From Bog-473 sp963838835 (GTDB taxonomy: Bacteria > Actinomycetota > Acidimicrobiia > Acidimicrobiales > RAAP-2): a stretch of DNA of 64,000 nucleotides. Position numbers and translations under genes: made by a program. Location of the stretch: NCBI GenBank assembly GCA_963838835.1, contig CAWITA010000023.1, positions 124,001 through 188,000 of the forward strand. Direction: 5' to 3'. Positions 1-9,033 of the stretch are shown one piece after another. Each line of letters begins with the position of its first letter. Within the stretch, counting starts at the first letter, position 1. The notes below the pieces were generated by a model. It worked only from the letters and a program-made list of their open reading frames with translations, did no database searches and was not told where the DNA came from.

Positions 1-501
1 GACGAAGGCGATGCTTCCGGGGGCGCGTGGGGTAATGCCACCGCGGTGATGGGCGCCGCCCTGCCCACCCAACTCGATGATCCGGTTGAGCGGCTTCGGG
101 CGATCCATGCCTCGACGCACAGCGCAAAGCTGATGCAGCACGCGCTCGGCGACGACCTCATCCTCGACCTGGCCGATATCGCTCCACCCGGACTCCTCGC
201 CGCTGGAGTCCGGACTTACAGCCGGCTCCGTCTCGCCGACCATCACCCGCCGATCTTCAACCTGATCGTCTCGAACGTCCAAGGCCCGCCGCTCCCGCTG
301 TACATCGGTGGGGCGCGGCTCGTGGCCAACTACCCGATTGGCCCCTTGCTCGATGGTGGCGGGCTGAACGTCACCGTGCTCAGCTACCTCGACCACATCG
401 ACTTCGGCTTCGTCGTATGCCCAGAGATCGTGGAAGACCCTTGGAAGCTTGCCGACGCCACGTCAGCGGCGTTCACCGAGCTCGAGAAGGCGGCCGGTTG
501 A
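1..501 (+). CDS. WS/DGAT acyltransferase, C-terminal part
   Basis: The frame is open from the first base, so the gene starts to the left of the window; 166 codons are seen. The sequence has the C-terminal signature of wax ester synthase/diacylglycerol acyltransferases: 'GGAWGNATAVMGAALPTQ', then 'DPVERLRAIHASTHSAK', 'NLIVSNVQGPPLPLYIGGAR' and 'PIGPLLDGGGLNVTVLSYLD'. These enzymes esterify acyl-CoA to diacylglycerol or fatty alcohols for storage lipid. The catalytic HHxxxDG motif sits in the missing N-terminal half, so activity cannot be judged. The stop at 499-501 is followed by about 160 bp without a recognised gene. Confidence 0.85.
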   Translation, partial: DEGDASGGAWGNATAVMGAALPTQLDDPVERLRAIHASTHSAKLMQHALGDDLILDLADIAPPGLLAAGVRTYSRLRLADHHPPIFNLIVSNVQGPPLPLYIGGARLVANYPIGPLLDGGGLNVTVLSYLDHIDFGFVVCPEIVEDPWKLADATSAAFTELEKAAG

Positions 502-660
502 CAAGCGCACGGGGCCGATGTTCGGAGGATATGTCCATGAGAGGCATTTGAGCGCCAGTCGCCAACGCGAGTCTTCGAGCTTGTTACCGGCTCTCGCATC
601 GGGTGCCATGGCCGCAATTAAGATTAGTCTTCGCGCCGGTCACCACTTCCGAATGAGCGG

Positions 661-1239
661 ATGGCTGCCGGAGCACCGTTGGGGACCACTGCGAACGTTG
701 GCAACACGATCTACCTCTACTTCACCAGCAAAGAGGAGATCGTCGAGGCGATCGCCGAGGAGCGCCATGCCTTGGAGTCCGCGCTGGCCTCCACGGCGCT
801 CGCGAATCCGGACACCCGTCAAGCCCTCCATGACCTGGCCGGCGGCTACCTCGACTGGCTGTCTGATCCCCTCGAGCAGAAACGTCGGCGTGTGACCGTT
901 CAGGTGTGGGCCGAAGCCTTGCGCAACGAACGGGTGGCATCCGTCTTTCGAGATGGGGTCGGGCAGCGCCACCAGATCGCCGACTTCGTGCGGGAACGCC
1001 GAGAGCGTGGGCAACTCATCGCCGATGTCGACCCTGATGCGCTCTCCCGGGCCATGCTCTCGCTCATCCTTGGATTTGTCCTCCAGCAGGCATGGGACTC
1101 CACATTGGATGTCGACGGCTACCGCACGGTGCTCAACGCGATGATCGATCGCTTTCTCCTCGTCGGTCCGGGCACGACCTCATCGGACCGGCGCCGTCAG
1201 CCGAGTGTCCCGGCTCGAAGGCGGAAACAAGCCATCTGA
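661..1239 (+). pseudogene. TetR regulator lacking its DNA-binding end
   Basis: From about residue 15 the protein ('NTIYLYFTSKEEIVEAIAEE') matches, at roughly 85% by eye, the complete TetR regulator encoded at 25682-26296 on the other strand. That copy has about 45 extra N-terminal residues forming the helix-turn-helix; here they are replaced by unrelated sequence, so only helix 4 of the HTH domain and the ligand-binding domain survive. It also runs about 20 residues longer at the C-terminus. DNA similarity continues past the stop into the intergenic repeat at 1267-1346, which likewise follows the intact copy. A duplicated and 5'-truncated gene is the simplest reading; a functional ligand-binding stub is possible but unlikely. 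Confidence 0.75.
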
Positions 1240-1266
1240 GGATAGGGATCGGCGTCCCATTGGGTA

Positions 1267-1346
1267 TCCGGATCGGGCCGCTCCCAGGCGCGTGAACACT
1301 TGTAAGCGGGTCAGGACCTCGAGTGGTCCTCGGGCCGGCCCTCAGG
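1267..1346 (-). repeat. intergenic structured repeat, copy E
   Basis: Member of a dispersed family (others near 19941, 21615, 22985, 23756, 25509, 29121, 33191). Read on the minus strand it contains GGGCCGGCCCG, the hairpin AGGACC-actcga-GGTCCT, and ends with CGGCCCGATCCGG. It lies just downstream of the truncated TetR gene; similarity to the copy after the intact TetR gene extends to about 1240. Confidence 0.65.
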
Positions 1347-1383
1347 GAAATCGCCTCGTGACTTACAAGCACGATGCTCCGGC

Positions 1384-2958
1384 TTACTGATCCGGCTCGT
1401 CGGAGGACGGCGGCGCAGGAGGAGCCTGCGAGGGCAGTGCCACGAGCACGAGAACCGCGGCGGCGAGCGCGACGAGGGCGCCCACGGCGAGCGCCACCGC
1501 GTTGCCGCTCATGAAGGCGGTGCGCGCGGCGCGGGCCAGCTCAACCTCGGTCGAGCCTCCGACGCGTGCCGCCACCGCCAGGGCAGCGCCCAGGGACCCG
1601 AAGATGGTCTGCGCGACCGATTGAGGCACATGCCGGCCGACCAACGCCGCGGTCATGTGGCCCTGGTAGCGGGTCAGCATCACGCTGCCGATAACCGCGA
1701 CACCCAACGCGCCGCCGACCTGGAGCGCCACGGTGTTGCTGGCGGACCCCATTCCCGAGTCCCCCTGGGGGACTGACCCGATGACCGAGTTCGTGGCGGT
1801 CGGCAGCATGAGGCCGGCACCGAAGCCGATCAGGAGCAGACCCAAAACGACGTTGCCGTACGTCGTGTCGAACCGCGATGACGCCGAGACCTGCCACAAG
1901 CCGGCCGCGATCGACACGAGGCCGGCGGCCACCGTGAGCTTGACGCCCGCCAGGCGGGCGGCCACCGGGGACACCGCGGCGCCGACGACGACCATGATGG
2001 CGATTGGGAGGATCCGCAGGCCGGCCTGGAGGGGGGAGAACCCGAGGTCGAACTGGAGAAACTGGGTGGACAAGAACAGCGCCCCCATGAGCCCGAACAC
2101 CGCCAGACACTCTGCGGCGAGGGCCACCGAGAACCGGCGATTGCGGAAGAAGTCGAGCTTGAGCATGGGGTGCGTAGTGCGGGACTCCCAGACGACGAAG
2201 GCAGCGAGCACCACGAGGCTGGCCAGCCCCGCCCCCACCACTGTCCGCGAGGTCCACCCCCGGGTCGGGCCCTCGATGATCGCCCAGAGCAGCAGTCCGA
2301 GGCCGGCGATTGACAGCGCGGCCCCGACGGGATCGGGGCGTTGCACGTGCGGATTCTTTGAGTCGGGGACCACCAACGCGGCCCCGACCACGCCGATGCA
2401 CGCGATCGGGACGTTGACGAAGAAGATCGACCCCCACCAGAACCTCGACAGCAGGAGCCCACCGGCAATGGGACCGATGGCGATCCCGAGCCCGATCGTG
2501 CCGGCCCAGGCGCCGATGGCACGAGCGCGCTCGCCCGGGTCACGGAAGATGTCGTTGATGATCGCCAGCGACGTCGGGATTGTGAGCGCGGCACCGGCGC
2601 CCATGAGGGCCCGGAACGCGATGAGCGTCGTCACCGATCCGGAAAGGGCCGCGCCGACTGACCCCAGTGCGAACACGGTGAGGCCGATGAGGAAGAACCG
2701 CTTGCGGCCGAACCGATCGGCCAGCGTCCCTCCGACCAGTAGCAGGCCGGCAAAGACCATGGCGTAGGAGTCGACGATCCACTGGAGCTGGCTCGACGTG
2801 GCATGCAGGTCCCGGACGAGCGTCGGGAGCGCGACGTTGAGGATGGTGTTGTCGACGTTGATGATCAGCGCCGCGAGACACACGATGGCCAGGGCCAGCC
2901 GCCGGTGTCGGTCCCGCTGACCGGGCGTCGCCTCGTCGGGTCGGGTCAGCAGACTCAC
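1384..2958 (-). CDS. MFS drug efflux transporter, DHA2 (14-TM) family
   Basis: 524 residues, the usual length for the 14-helix DHA2/EmrB-QacA group, which exports drugs, dyes and other amphiphiles with proton exchange. Visible signatures are 'NVDNTILNVALPTLVRDLHA' in helix 1, 'QWIVDSYAMVFAGLLLVGG' in helix 2, the loop motif 'LADRFGRKR', and the motif-C-like 'GTIGLGIAIGPIAGGLLL' in helix 5. The start is GTG at 2958 with no strong ribosome binding site. It converges on the truncated TetR gene, which may once have been its regulator. It ends in a Pro/Ser-rich tail ('PSQAPPAPPSSDEPDQ'). Confidence 0.9.
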   Translation of the reverse strand: MSLLTRPDEATPGQRDRHRRLALAIVCLAALIINVDNTILNVALPTLVRDLHATSSQLQWIVDSYAMVFAGLLLVGGTLADRFGRKRFFLIGLTVFALGSVGAALSGSVTTLIAFRALMGAGAALTIPTSLAIINDIFRDPGERARAIGAWAGTIGLGIAIGPIAGGLLLSRFWWGSIFFVNVPIACIGVVGAALVVPDSKNPHVQRPDPVGAALSIAGLGLLLWAIIEGPTRGWTSRTVVGAGLASLVVLAAFVVWESRTTHPMLKLDFFRNRRFSVALAAECLAVFGLMGALFLSTQFLQFDLGFSPLQAGLRILPIAIMVVVGAAVSPVAARLAGVKLTVAAGLVSIAAGLWQVSASSRFDTTYGNVVLGLLLIGFGAGLMLPTATNSVIGSVPQGDSGMGSASNTVALQVGGALGVAVIGSVMLTRYQGHMTAALVGRHVPQSVAQTIFGSLGAALAVAARVGGSTEVELARAARTAFMSGNAVALAVGALVALAAAVLVLVALPSQAPPAPPSSDEPDQ

Positions 2959-3234
2959 CTATCCAGTTCAGTGTCAGACGCGCCGAGCGACCAGGGCCAA
3001 AGGTCATCAGGTGGCTCGGCGAGCTGGTCCAGACCGCGCCTGAGGCCGGCCTCCGGGTGCCCGCATCGGGCCCCTCCGAGGCGGGTGAATCCGAGCAGGC
3101 CACCTCCCACCGTGACGGAGGTTCGGCTGTCGGCTTGGGACCAGGTTCTGGAGTGCGGCCGACGCGCATCTTCAACCTCTACAACGACTCACGTAACGCT
3201 CATTGGCGCTTTTCTCGCAGGCGCTTTTCTCGCC

Positions 3235-3256
3235 GATAACGTCACGTAAGGTCACG
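3235..3256 (+). repeat. integrase-arm-like tandem motif, copy 1
   Basis: GATAACGTCACG followed by TAAGGTCACG: two GTCACG hexamers 10 bp apart. The same arrangement, with GACACG or GTCACG, recurs at 5158, 19670, 28856 and 39547, always beside a tRNA-Ala-derived repeat. Arm-type integrase binding sites often look like this; that role is inferred. Confidence 0.5.
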
Positions 3257-3294
3257 TCGAACCAAATGAAATTCTGGGGGATCTCACCTTGGCC

Positions 3295-3356
3295 CTCTGA
3301 CCTGGGCCTTTGGTGGAGGTGAAGGGACTCGAACCCTCGGCCTCTACATTGCGAAT
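3295..3356 (-). repeat. att site 1: 3' half of tRNA-Ala
   Basis: About 60 bp identical, or nearly so, to 39607-39667, which holds the 3' half of the intact tRNA-Ala(CGC) gene from the anticodon loop (TTGCGAA) through the TPsiC arm to CCA, plus about 15 bp beyond it. The 5' half of a tRNA is absent: after the anticodon loop the sequence continues with 'GTGTGGTTCTCGGCG'. This is the classic scar of site-specific integration at a tRNA and marks the left visible limit of the island. About 100 bp to its left is a motif (CTCTACAACGACTCACGTAA, near 3178) shared with att sites 2 and 3. Confidence 0.8.
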
Positions 3357-3885
3357 GTGTGGTTCTCGGCGTTTTGACCAGGACCTTTCCTATGACCTTG
3401 GTAGCAGCGTTTCGATCCCCTCATCTCTGAAGGAGCGCAGTTTGTCAAGAGGTGCCGCAGGCTCCTTTGGCTTTTCTTTGACGCTCAGATGAGGGTCTTG
3501 ACTGACGGCGGGCGCGCTGAAGCAGCCCTCGTGGTGACCCGTGATCGGAGAGGGCGGTCAAGGCCGGCCGTAGGCCGCCCGGAGGGGAAGCCTTGAGGGC
3601 CCGGTCAGTTGTCGCATCACATCATGGATATCGAAGCCCGTCAGGGGCTTCGTGGTCGCCCCCTGTGTTGCCGGGTCGGGGACGCGTTGCGGTCCATCTC
3701 CAGAGCCAGACAGTGTGCTGGCAGGGCAACCCGAGGTTCCCGGGTGCCGCTCATCTCTTCGTCCGAACTGCGACATGGAGTGGTTCGGCCGCAACCTGCT
3801 GGGCTCAATCAGGAGCTCGGCCTCGCCGGGAACCGGGGGCCATGAGGGGAGTCGAGCGCGCAGCGGGCTGCGTCCGTTCCGGGTC

Positions 3886-4899
3886 TCACCCCGTCTCGCC
3901 CAGGCAACGGATCTGGCCGTCGCGCAGGCCGTAGTAGACGAGGATGAGAAGTTTGCGGGCCGCCGCCACCCGCCCGATCTGCTTTCCTCGGCGCTCGCCC
4001 ACGCGGTGGCAGTGGCGCCGAACCGGGTTGTCGCGGCGCTGGCGGGCGACCGCTTCGACGGCGGCCCAGCGCACTAGGCGAGAGCCTTGCTCGGTGATGT
4101 GGCCCCGGTGGATCGTGACGTCGGACTCTTTGTGGGTCGGGGTCAGCCCGGCCCAGCTACACAGGTGCCGGGCGCTCTTGAACCGTTCGATGTCGCCGAT
4201 CTCGGCCACGAACACGGCAGCGAGGACTGGACCGACGCCCGGGATGGCCTGGACAGCGTGGTAGCCGAGATCGCCGGCGAAGATGGGAGCGACTTCGTTC
4301 TGCACCGCCTCGATCTCCCGGTCGACGTGCTCGATGAGCTCGCGCAAGGAGTTCACCCTTATGCGGTAGGCATCGCTTAGATGCACGTCGTCGAGCAGGT
4401 GCTGCCCGGCCACCCCGAACAGGTCGCTCACGGGCACGGCCACCCCTTCTTTGGCCAGCACGGCGTGGACCTGGGCCTTGAGGTTCGTGCGCAAGTGGAC
4501 GAGCTTGGCCCGGTAGCGGACGAGTTCGCGCAGTTCGCGCAGCGGTGGCGGGGCGACCCAGGCCTCGGCCAGGCGTCCGAGGCGCAGCAGGTCGACCAGG
4601 TCCGTCGCGTCGCGCTCGTCGTTTTTCACCCGCCGATTGCCCCAGTTGTTCCCGAGTGGATGGGCCAGGTGCACGTTGCCCCCGCACTCTTGGATCACGT
4701 CGGCGGCCCAGTACCACCCGTACGTAGCTTCCAAGATCACTTCTGGGTGCTCGCCGGCCTTGGCCAGCTCTGCGGCCAGGGCCACCGGGTGGTTGTCGAT
4801 GCGGACGGTGTCGAGCGCTTCACCGGCCTGGTTGCGCCGTACGATCACGCTGCGCCGCCGGTGTAGGTCGATGCCGACGTACTGTGTTTGTTGTTCCAC
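3886..4899 (-). CDS. IS110-family transposase (DEDD + Tnp20 domains)
   Basis: About 337 residues from GTG 4899, chosen because AAGGAG lies 6 bp upstream and the protein then starts 'VEQQTQYVGIDLHRRR'; an upstream in-frame ATG would add a 46-residue Arg/Pro-rich stretch unlike the family. The RuvC-like DEDD domain shows D in 'YVGIDLH', E in 'VILEATYGWYW' and the acidic pair in 'KNDERDATDLVDLL'. The C-terminal domain has 'IPGVGPVLAAVFVAEIGD' and 'LCSWAGLTP', and the conserved serine in 'TEQGSRLVRWAAVEA'. These serine-using recombinases insert site-specifically, guided in studied members by a bridge RNA from the element's non-coding end. All key residues appear intact, so the element may be active. 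Confidence 0.92.
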   Translation of the reverse strand: MEQQTQYVGIDLHRRRSVIVRRNQAGEALDTVRIDNHPVALAAELAKAGEHPEVILEATYGWYWAADVIQECGGNVHLAHPLGNNWGNRRVKNDERDATDLVDLLRLGRLAEAWVAPPPLRELRELVRYRAKLVHLRTNLKAQVHAVLAKEGVAVPVSDLFGVAGQHLLDDVHLSDAYRIRVNSLRELIEHVDREIEAVQNEVAPIFAGDLGYHAVQAIPGVGPVLAAVFVAEIGDIERFKSARHLCSWAGLTPTHKESDVTIHRGHITEQGSRLVRWAAVEAVARQRRDNPVRRHCHRVGERRGKQIGRVAAARKLLILVYYGLRDGQIRCLGETG

Positions 4900-5123
4900 G
4901 GGAGTCTCCTTCTGTCGTCTCGGGGTTGGTTTCGTCACCCCAAGTGTGCTCCGCACACCTGGTCCCGGACGACGGGAGGGCTCCCGTGGGATCTTCGGCT
5001 TGGCTCGGTCGGTCTTGGTCGCGTTCCTCGTTGCCACGAGAGTGCTCCTCGTGCTGGGCGTTCGAACCGGTGCGCACCACCGGCCCTCGTTACGCGGGAG
5101 CTGCGCTGCGCTCCTTCATGACA
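4900..5123 (-). ncRNA. possible bridge-RNA region of the IS110 element
   Basis: Non-coding stretch between the transposase start and the upstream element end. It is rich in potential hairpins: GTGTGC-TCC-GCACAC near 4944-4959, CGGGAG-GGC-TCCCG near 4974-4988, and GGAG-CTGCGCTGCG-CTCC near 5097-5114. In characterised IS110-group elements the guide RNA is encoded in this left end; in the IS1111 subgroup it is in the other end. Here the downstream end (3424-3885) is long too, so it is an equal candidate. No guide-target pairing was computed. Confidence 0.3.
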
Positions 5124-5157
5124 TCAGGTTCCCTCACAATCCCTCCCCTTCCCTCTC

Positions 5158-5179
5158 GATAAGGTCACGTAAGGTCACG
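5158..5179 (+). repeat. integrase-arm-like tandem motif, copy 2
   Basis: GATAAGGTCACG followed by TAAGGTCACG, preceded by CCTTCCCTCTC as at 19670 and 28856. It is the right arm of att site 1, displaced by the IS110 insertion. Confidence 0.5.
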
Positions 5180-5190
5180 CCGGACCGAGC

Positions 5191-6018
5191 TCATCCCAGG
5201 CGGATTCCGGCCAGTTGCGTGCCTTGGGCAACCAGTCGGCCGGCTCTGTCCCATACGTAGCAGACCTCATCGACGCGCCCAGCTTCGATGAGCTGAGCGC
5301 GTTGCACAATCTGCAGCGGGCCGGGCACCGGTAGGGCTCGAACGTAGGCGGTCAGCTCCAACGTGGGAACCCAGCCCACGAACTCGACGTCGAAGGTAGC
5401 CGGGGGGAAGGCGTCGACCGCGAACAGGAGCGCGTTCGCGTCGAACCCTTCGTCGGCCGGCAGAGCCAGCCACCCTCGTAGCTCCCCGCGGCCGCTCGGC
5501 TGGCCCTTGGTAAACCCTCGCGTGGCCGGTTCTATGCGAACTTCGATCTGTTCCATGATCGCCACCGGCTGCCCTGTCGGCAGGACCGGGACGAGGCGTT
5601 CGCATTCCTCCCAGCCGACCGAACTCACTTTGGGCAGCCCGGCGTCCCAGTACGAGCGGGTGTCCCGTTCTAGGTGTGATGCGGTGAGAACTGCCTCGAC
5701 GCATACGAACTCACCCTGGGCCATTCGAGCCCGCACCTGAGTGGCCGAGCGGCCGGTGCGCAGCGTTTCGGTCTCGATGGCGATCGGGCCCGGTTCCGGG
5801 GAGCGGAGGTAATGGGCGCTGGCGGCGACGACGTGCGGGTGAGTGCTGTTCCACGTTGCCGCCCGTCCCAGCATGGCGAGGAGATAGCCCCCGTTGGGTT
5901 TCCCGCCGATGGTCCATGCTGGGTGGACATCGGCATCAAAACGGCCCGGCCCGACGGGCTGCAACTCGCTTACCTCGCTGAATGCGCACCGGTCGGCGCG
6001 GGGAACGGCGACCGTCAT
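5191..6018 (-). CDS. acyl-CoA thioesterase-like protein (double hotdog)
   Basis: 275 residues from ATG 6018, which overlaps the stop of the HxlR gene (ATGA), so the two are translationally coupled; the open frame upstream is inside that gene. The fold family is suggested by 'FDADVHPAWTIGGKPNGGYLLAMLGRAA', typical of the first hotdog of TesB-like thioesterases, then 'ASAHYLRSPEPGPIAIETET' and the C-terminal 'GTQLAGIRLG'. Such enzymes hydrolyse acyl-CoA, but many members are uncharacterised and the substrate cannot be read from sequence. Pairing with an HxlR regulator and a divergent efflux pump suggests a regulated response to a hydrophobic compound (inference). Confidence 0.75.
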   Translation of the reverse strand: MTVAVPRADRCAFSEVSELQPVGPGRFDADVHPAWTIGGKPNGGYLLAMLGRAATWNSTHPHVVAASAHYLRSPEPGPIAIETETLRTGRSATQVRARMAQGEFVCVEAVLTASHLERDTRSYWDAGLPKVSSVGWEECERLVPVLPTGQPVAIMEQIEVRIEPATRGFTKGQPSGRGELRGWLALPADEGFDANALLFAVDAFPPATFDVEFVGWVPTLELTAYVRALPVPGPLQIVQRAQLIEAGRVDEVCYVWDRAGRLVAQGTQLAGIRLG

Positions 6019-6492
6019 GGCTTCGTTGTTCCGACGAGAGGCTCGACCGCTCCTGGGCCGGGGGCGGCGCGGACGTTTTTGGCTTCTAGGCGCTCGCCAC
6101 ACACAGAGCACACGAAGACCGCGTTGGAGATGTGGCCGCAGGCCTTGTGGGTCACCTGGAGAGGTGGCCCGTCGGGTGCGGCGTAGCGGTCGCCCCACTG
6201 GCGCATGGCAGTGAGGACCGGCCACAGGTCACGGCCCTTGTCGGTGAGCCGATAGTCGTAGCGGGGCGGGTGATCGCTGTAGCGCACCTTCTCAAGGACG
6301 TCGGTTTCGACCAGGTGATTAAGCCGCTGGTTCAAGATGTTGCGGGAGATTCCCAGGCGCTCTTGGAACTCGTCGAAACGGGTCACGCCCAAGAACACGT
6401 CTCGCAGGATCAGCATCGACCACCACTCGCCCACCACCTCGAGGCACTGGGCCACTGAGCAGTGCATGTCGGCGAAGCTCTTGCGTTCCACG
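6015..6492 (-). CDS. HxlR-family transcriptional regulator
   Basis: About 158 residues. The winged-helix HxlR core is clear: 'CLEVVGEWWSMLILRDVFLG', 'RFDEFQERLGISRNILNQRL', 'LVETDVLEKVRYSDHPPRYDYRLTDKGRDLWPVL'. Start is GTG 6492 or ATG 6468; both are in frame and neither has a strong ribosome binding site. A C-terminal extension carries 'HKACGH' and 'CSVCGE', four Cys and two His that could bind zinc, a feature seen in a subset of the family. It is divergent from the MFS gene at 6546 and overlaps the thioesterase gene, so it probably controls both from the 50 bp between them. Confidence 0.88.
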
Positions 6493-6528
6493 GAATCCAG
6501 AATAGTGGGTTGTATTATAGAACGCAAT
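6482..6528. promoter_or_regulatory. HxlR/MFS divergent promoter with inverted repeat
   Basis: TTGCGTTC at 6482-6489 and GAACGCAA at 6521-6528 form a perfect 8-bp inverted repeat flanking an AT-rich patch. A TATAAT (-10 like) lies on the minus strand at 6515-6520 and an overlapping TATTAT on the plus strand. It is the likely operator for the HxlR protein; binding is inferred. Confidence 0.5.
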
Positions 6529-6545
6529 CCCTTAGAGTGGGTCTT

Positions 6546-8003
6546 ATGACGGAACTCACTCAACTGCTTGAGCGCCCCGGACCCTCCCCCACCAAGGCCA
6601 AGGCAGCCCCCCGCCAGGTGCTCGTCATCACTTGCGCCGGAGTGGTCTTGGCCAGCCTCGACCTCTTCATCGTCAACGTGGCCCTGCCTCAGATCGCCCG
6701 GGACCTGGGGGCCTCGAACTTGGGCGAGCTGTCCTGGATCCTGAACGGGTACGCAATCGTTTACGCGTCGCTGCTGGTCTTCTTCGGACGCCTCGCCGAC
6801 CGTTACCGCCGCGACCGCGCCTTTCTCCTCGGCGTGGCGATCTTCACTGCAGCGTCGGCCGCGTGTGCCGCTTCTACGAGCGTCGGGATGCTCATCGGCT
6901 TCCGCCTCGTGCAGGCGGCCGGGGCGGCCCTGCTGACCCCGACCTCCCTCGGGTTGGTCCTCGCCTCCTACCCGTCCGAACGCCGGCAAGGTGCCGTTCG
7001 CGCCTGGACGGCGGTCGGTGGGATGTCCGCCGCCGTAGGCCCAGTCGTCGGCGGCCTGCTGGTCGCAGCGAGCTGGCGCTGGGTCTTCCTGGTCAACGTG
7101 CCGGTCGGGATCATCGCTCTCATCGTCGGCTGGCGCCGGCTGCCGCATGTACCCGGTCACCCCAGCGAGCAGCCCAACGCTCTCGGAGCCGCGCTGGCCA
7201 CCACAGGCGTGGCTGCCCTCACCTTCGGGCTCGTGAAGGGCAGCGACTGGGGCTGGAGCTCACCCGCCATCGCCTGGACACTCGCCGCGTCTGCGGCCCT
7301 CATCGCGCTCTTCGTGCTCCACTGCCTTCGGAGCCGCACTCCGCTCATCCATCCGTCGCTGTTTCGCTCCCGGAGCTTCACTGCGGCGTCGCTGGTCGCC
7401 ATCTTCTTCTCCGCATCGTTCGGGGCGATGCTTCTCTCGATCGTTCTGTGGGAGCAGGGCGCCTGGGGATGGTCGGCGCTGCGATCCGGGCTGGCCATCG
7501 CACCCGGACCGATGATGGTCCCCTTCATATCGTTCGTCGTGGCCGGACGGCTCATCGCCCGCTACGGCCCAGCCCGAGTCATGGCGCTGGGCAGCCTGGT
7601 CTTCGGCGTCGGAGTGTCGTGGTGGGCGCTTGCGATCACGGTCCAACCCAATTACGTCTCGGGGGTACTCGGCGGGATGATCTTGACCGGTGTCGGAGTG
7701 GGCCTCACCCTTCCGACCCTGATGGCCACGGCCGCCTCCTCGCTCCCCCCGCAGTCATTTGCCACCGGCACTGCGGTCATCAACATGATCCGCCAGACCG
7801 GCCTCGCCCTCGGCGTGGCCGTGCTCGTGGCAGTGCTCGGCACCGCAGCGGGGCAGGACAGCGCAGCACTTGACGCGTTTCGCCATGGTTGGTGGGCCTC
7901 TGCCGCGATCTCCTTCGTCGGCATCGTTCCCGCCCTCACCCTCCTCCCTCGCCCTGCACCAGCCTCAGCCTCAGTCACAACCACAACCACAGCCACAACC
8001 TGA
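6546..8003 (+). CDS. MFS drug efflux transporter, DHA2 family
   Basis: 485 residues from ATG 6546, the first Met after the divergent promoter. Helix 1 carries 'VLASLDLFIVNVALPQIARD', helix 2 'ELSWILNGYAIVYASLLVFF', followed by 'GRLADRYRRDR' and the helix-5 motif 'GGMSAAVGPVVGGLLVAA'. About 14 hydrophobic segments are present. It ends with a low-complexity Thr tail made by repeated CACAAC/CAGCCT triplets. Likely substrate-induced through the adjacent HxlR repressor. The reading frame ends about 20 bp before the remnant of an IS110 transposase, so its 3' end may have been reshaped by that insertion. Confidence 0.9.
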   Translation: MTELTQLLERPGPSPTKAKAAPRQVLVITCAGVVLASLDLFIVNVALPQIARDLGASNLGELSWILNGYAIVYASLLVFFGRLADRYRRDRAFLLGVAIFTAASAACAASTSVGMLIGFRLVQAAGAALLTPTSLGLVLASYPSERRQGAVRAWTAVGGMSAAVGPVVGGLLVAASWRWVFLVNVPVGIIALIVGWRRLPHVPGHPSEQPNALGAALATTGVAALTFGLVKGSDWGWSSPAIAWTLAASAALIALFVLHCLRSRTPLIHPSLFRSRSFTAASLVAIFFSASFGAMLLSIVLWEQGAWGWSALRSGLAIAPGPMMVPFISFVVAGRLIARYGPARVMALGSLVFGVGVSWWALAITVQPNYVSGVLGGMILTGVGVGLTLPTLMATAASSLPPQSFATGTAVINMIRQTGLALGVAVLVAVLGTAAGQDSAALDAFRHGWWASAAISFVGIVPALTLLPRPAPASASVTTTTTATT

Positions 8004-8023
8004 CCCGGACATCCGAGACATAA

Positions 8024-8980
8024 CTCGGCCGCAAGACCGACCTCTCCGACGCCGAGTGGCTGGCCGACGTCGCCGCGCACGGGATGGTGCGGCCATCGTT
8101 CGTGCCCCCACCCGACATCCGCGAGTTGAGGGAGCTGACCAGGTATAGGAAAACCCAGGTCGACGCCCGAGCCAAGGAGATCCAGCGCCTCGAGAAGGTG
8201 CTGCAGGACGCCGGCGTCAAGCTCACCTCGGTGGCTTCGACGGTGTGGTCCGCGTCCTCGCGGGCGATGCTCGAAGCGATGATCGCGGGCGAGCGGGACC
8301 CCAGGGTCCTGGCGAACATGGCCAAGGGCAAGATGCGCCAGAAAATCGACCGGCTCGAAGTCGCGCTCGAGGGCAACTTCGGTCCGCACCACGCGATCCT
8401 CTGTCGTCAGATCATCGATCACCTCGACTTCTTGGACCATTCCATCGCCACCTTGAGCGCCGAGATCTGCTCTCGACTCGTCCCTTTTGAACCGCAGGTC
8501 GCCCTGCTCACTTCCATCCCCGGGATCTCGGCGACCACAGCCCAGGTCATCGTGGCCGAGACGGGCGCCGACATGACCCGGTTCCCGACCGCCGCGCACC
8601 TGTGCGCCTGGGCGGGGGTGGCGCCGGCCAGCTACGAGTCGGCCGGCAAGAAGCGCCCGGTCGGCACCCGACACGGTTCGCCGTGGCTGCGCCGCACCCT
8701 GATCGAAGCGGCCCGGGCCGCGGCGCGGACCAAGGGCACGTACTACTCGGCTCAGTACTCGCGCATCGCCCGGCGCAGGGGCCCGAACAAAGCTGTGGTT
8801 GCCGTCGCCCACTCCATGCTCGAGACCGCGTGGCACCTCCTCACCACCGGTGCCCTCTACCAAGATCCCGGTGCTGACTACTTCGAGCGCCGTCACGATC
8901 CCGCCATTGAGGCGAAGCGGCTCCAACGCAGGATCGAGGCGCTCGGGTTCAGCGTCACCATCTCCGAAAAGGCCGCGTAG
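8024..8980 (+). pseudogene. IS110-family transposase, 5' truncated
   Basis: Homology starts abruptly at 'RKTDLSDAEWLADVAAHGMVRPSFVPPPD', which is the third acidic motif of the DEDD domain; an in-frame TAA sits immediately before it at 8021-8023. The first about 120 residues with the other catalytic acids are missing. The rest is intact: 'LTSIPGISATTAQVIVAETG', 'LCAWAGVAPASYESAGKK' and the serine region 'TRHGSPWLRRTLIEAARAA'. It belongs to a different subgroup from the transposase at 3886-4899. A remnant of an old insertion. Confidence 0.85.
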
Positions 8981-9033
8981 CCACAACTGTCCACAACTCA
9001 ATCTCGTCATCGCACCGACGGTGAGGAGACGTC

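Larger units (their letters stand above)
3424..5123 (-). mobile_element. IS110-type insertion sequence inside att site 1 arm
   Basis: The boundaries are inferred by comparing the right arm of att site 1 with those of sites 2 and 3. There the sequence reads GCGTTTCGACCCCCTCAGGTTCCCTC without interruption. Here GCGTTTCGATCCCCTCA stops at 3423 and TCAGGTTCCCTCAC resumes at 5124, so about 1.7 kb was inserted, with only a TCA core at each junction. There are no long terminal inverted repeats and no target duplication, as is usual for the IS110 family. It holds one transposase gene and two non-coding ends: about 460 bp (3424-3885) downstream and about 220 bp (4900-5123) upstream of the gene. Confidence 0.8.
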
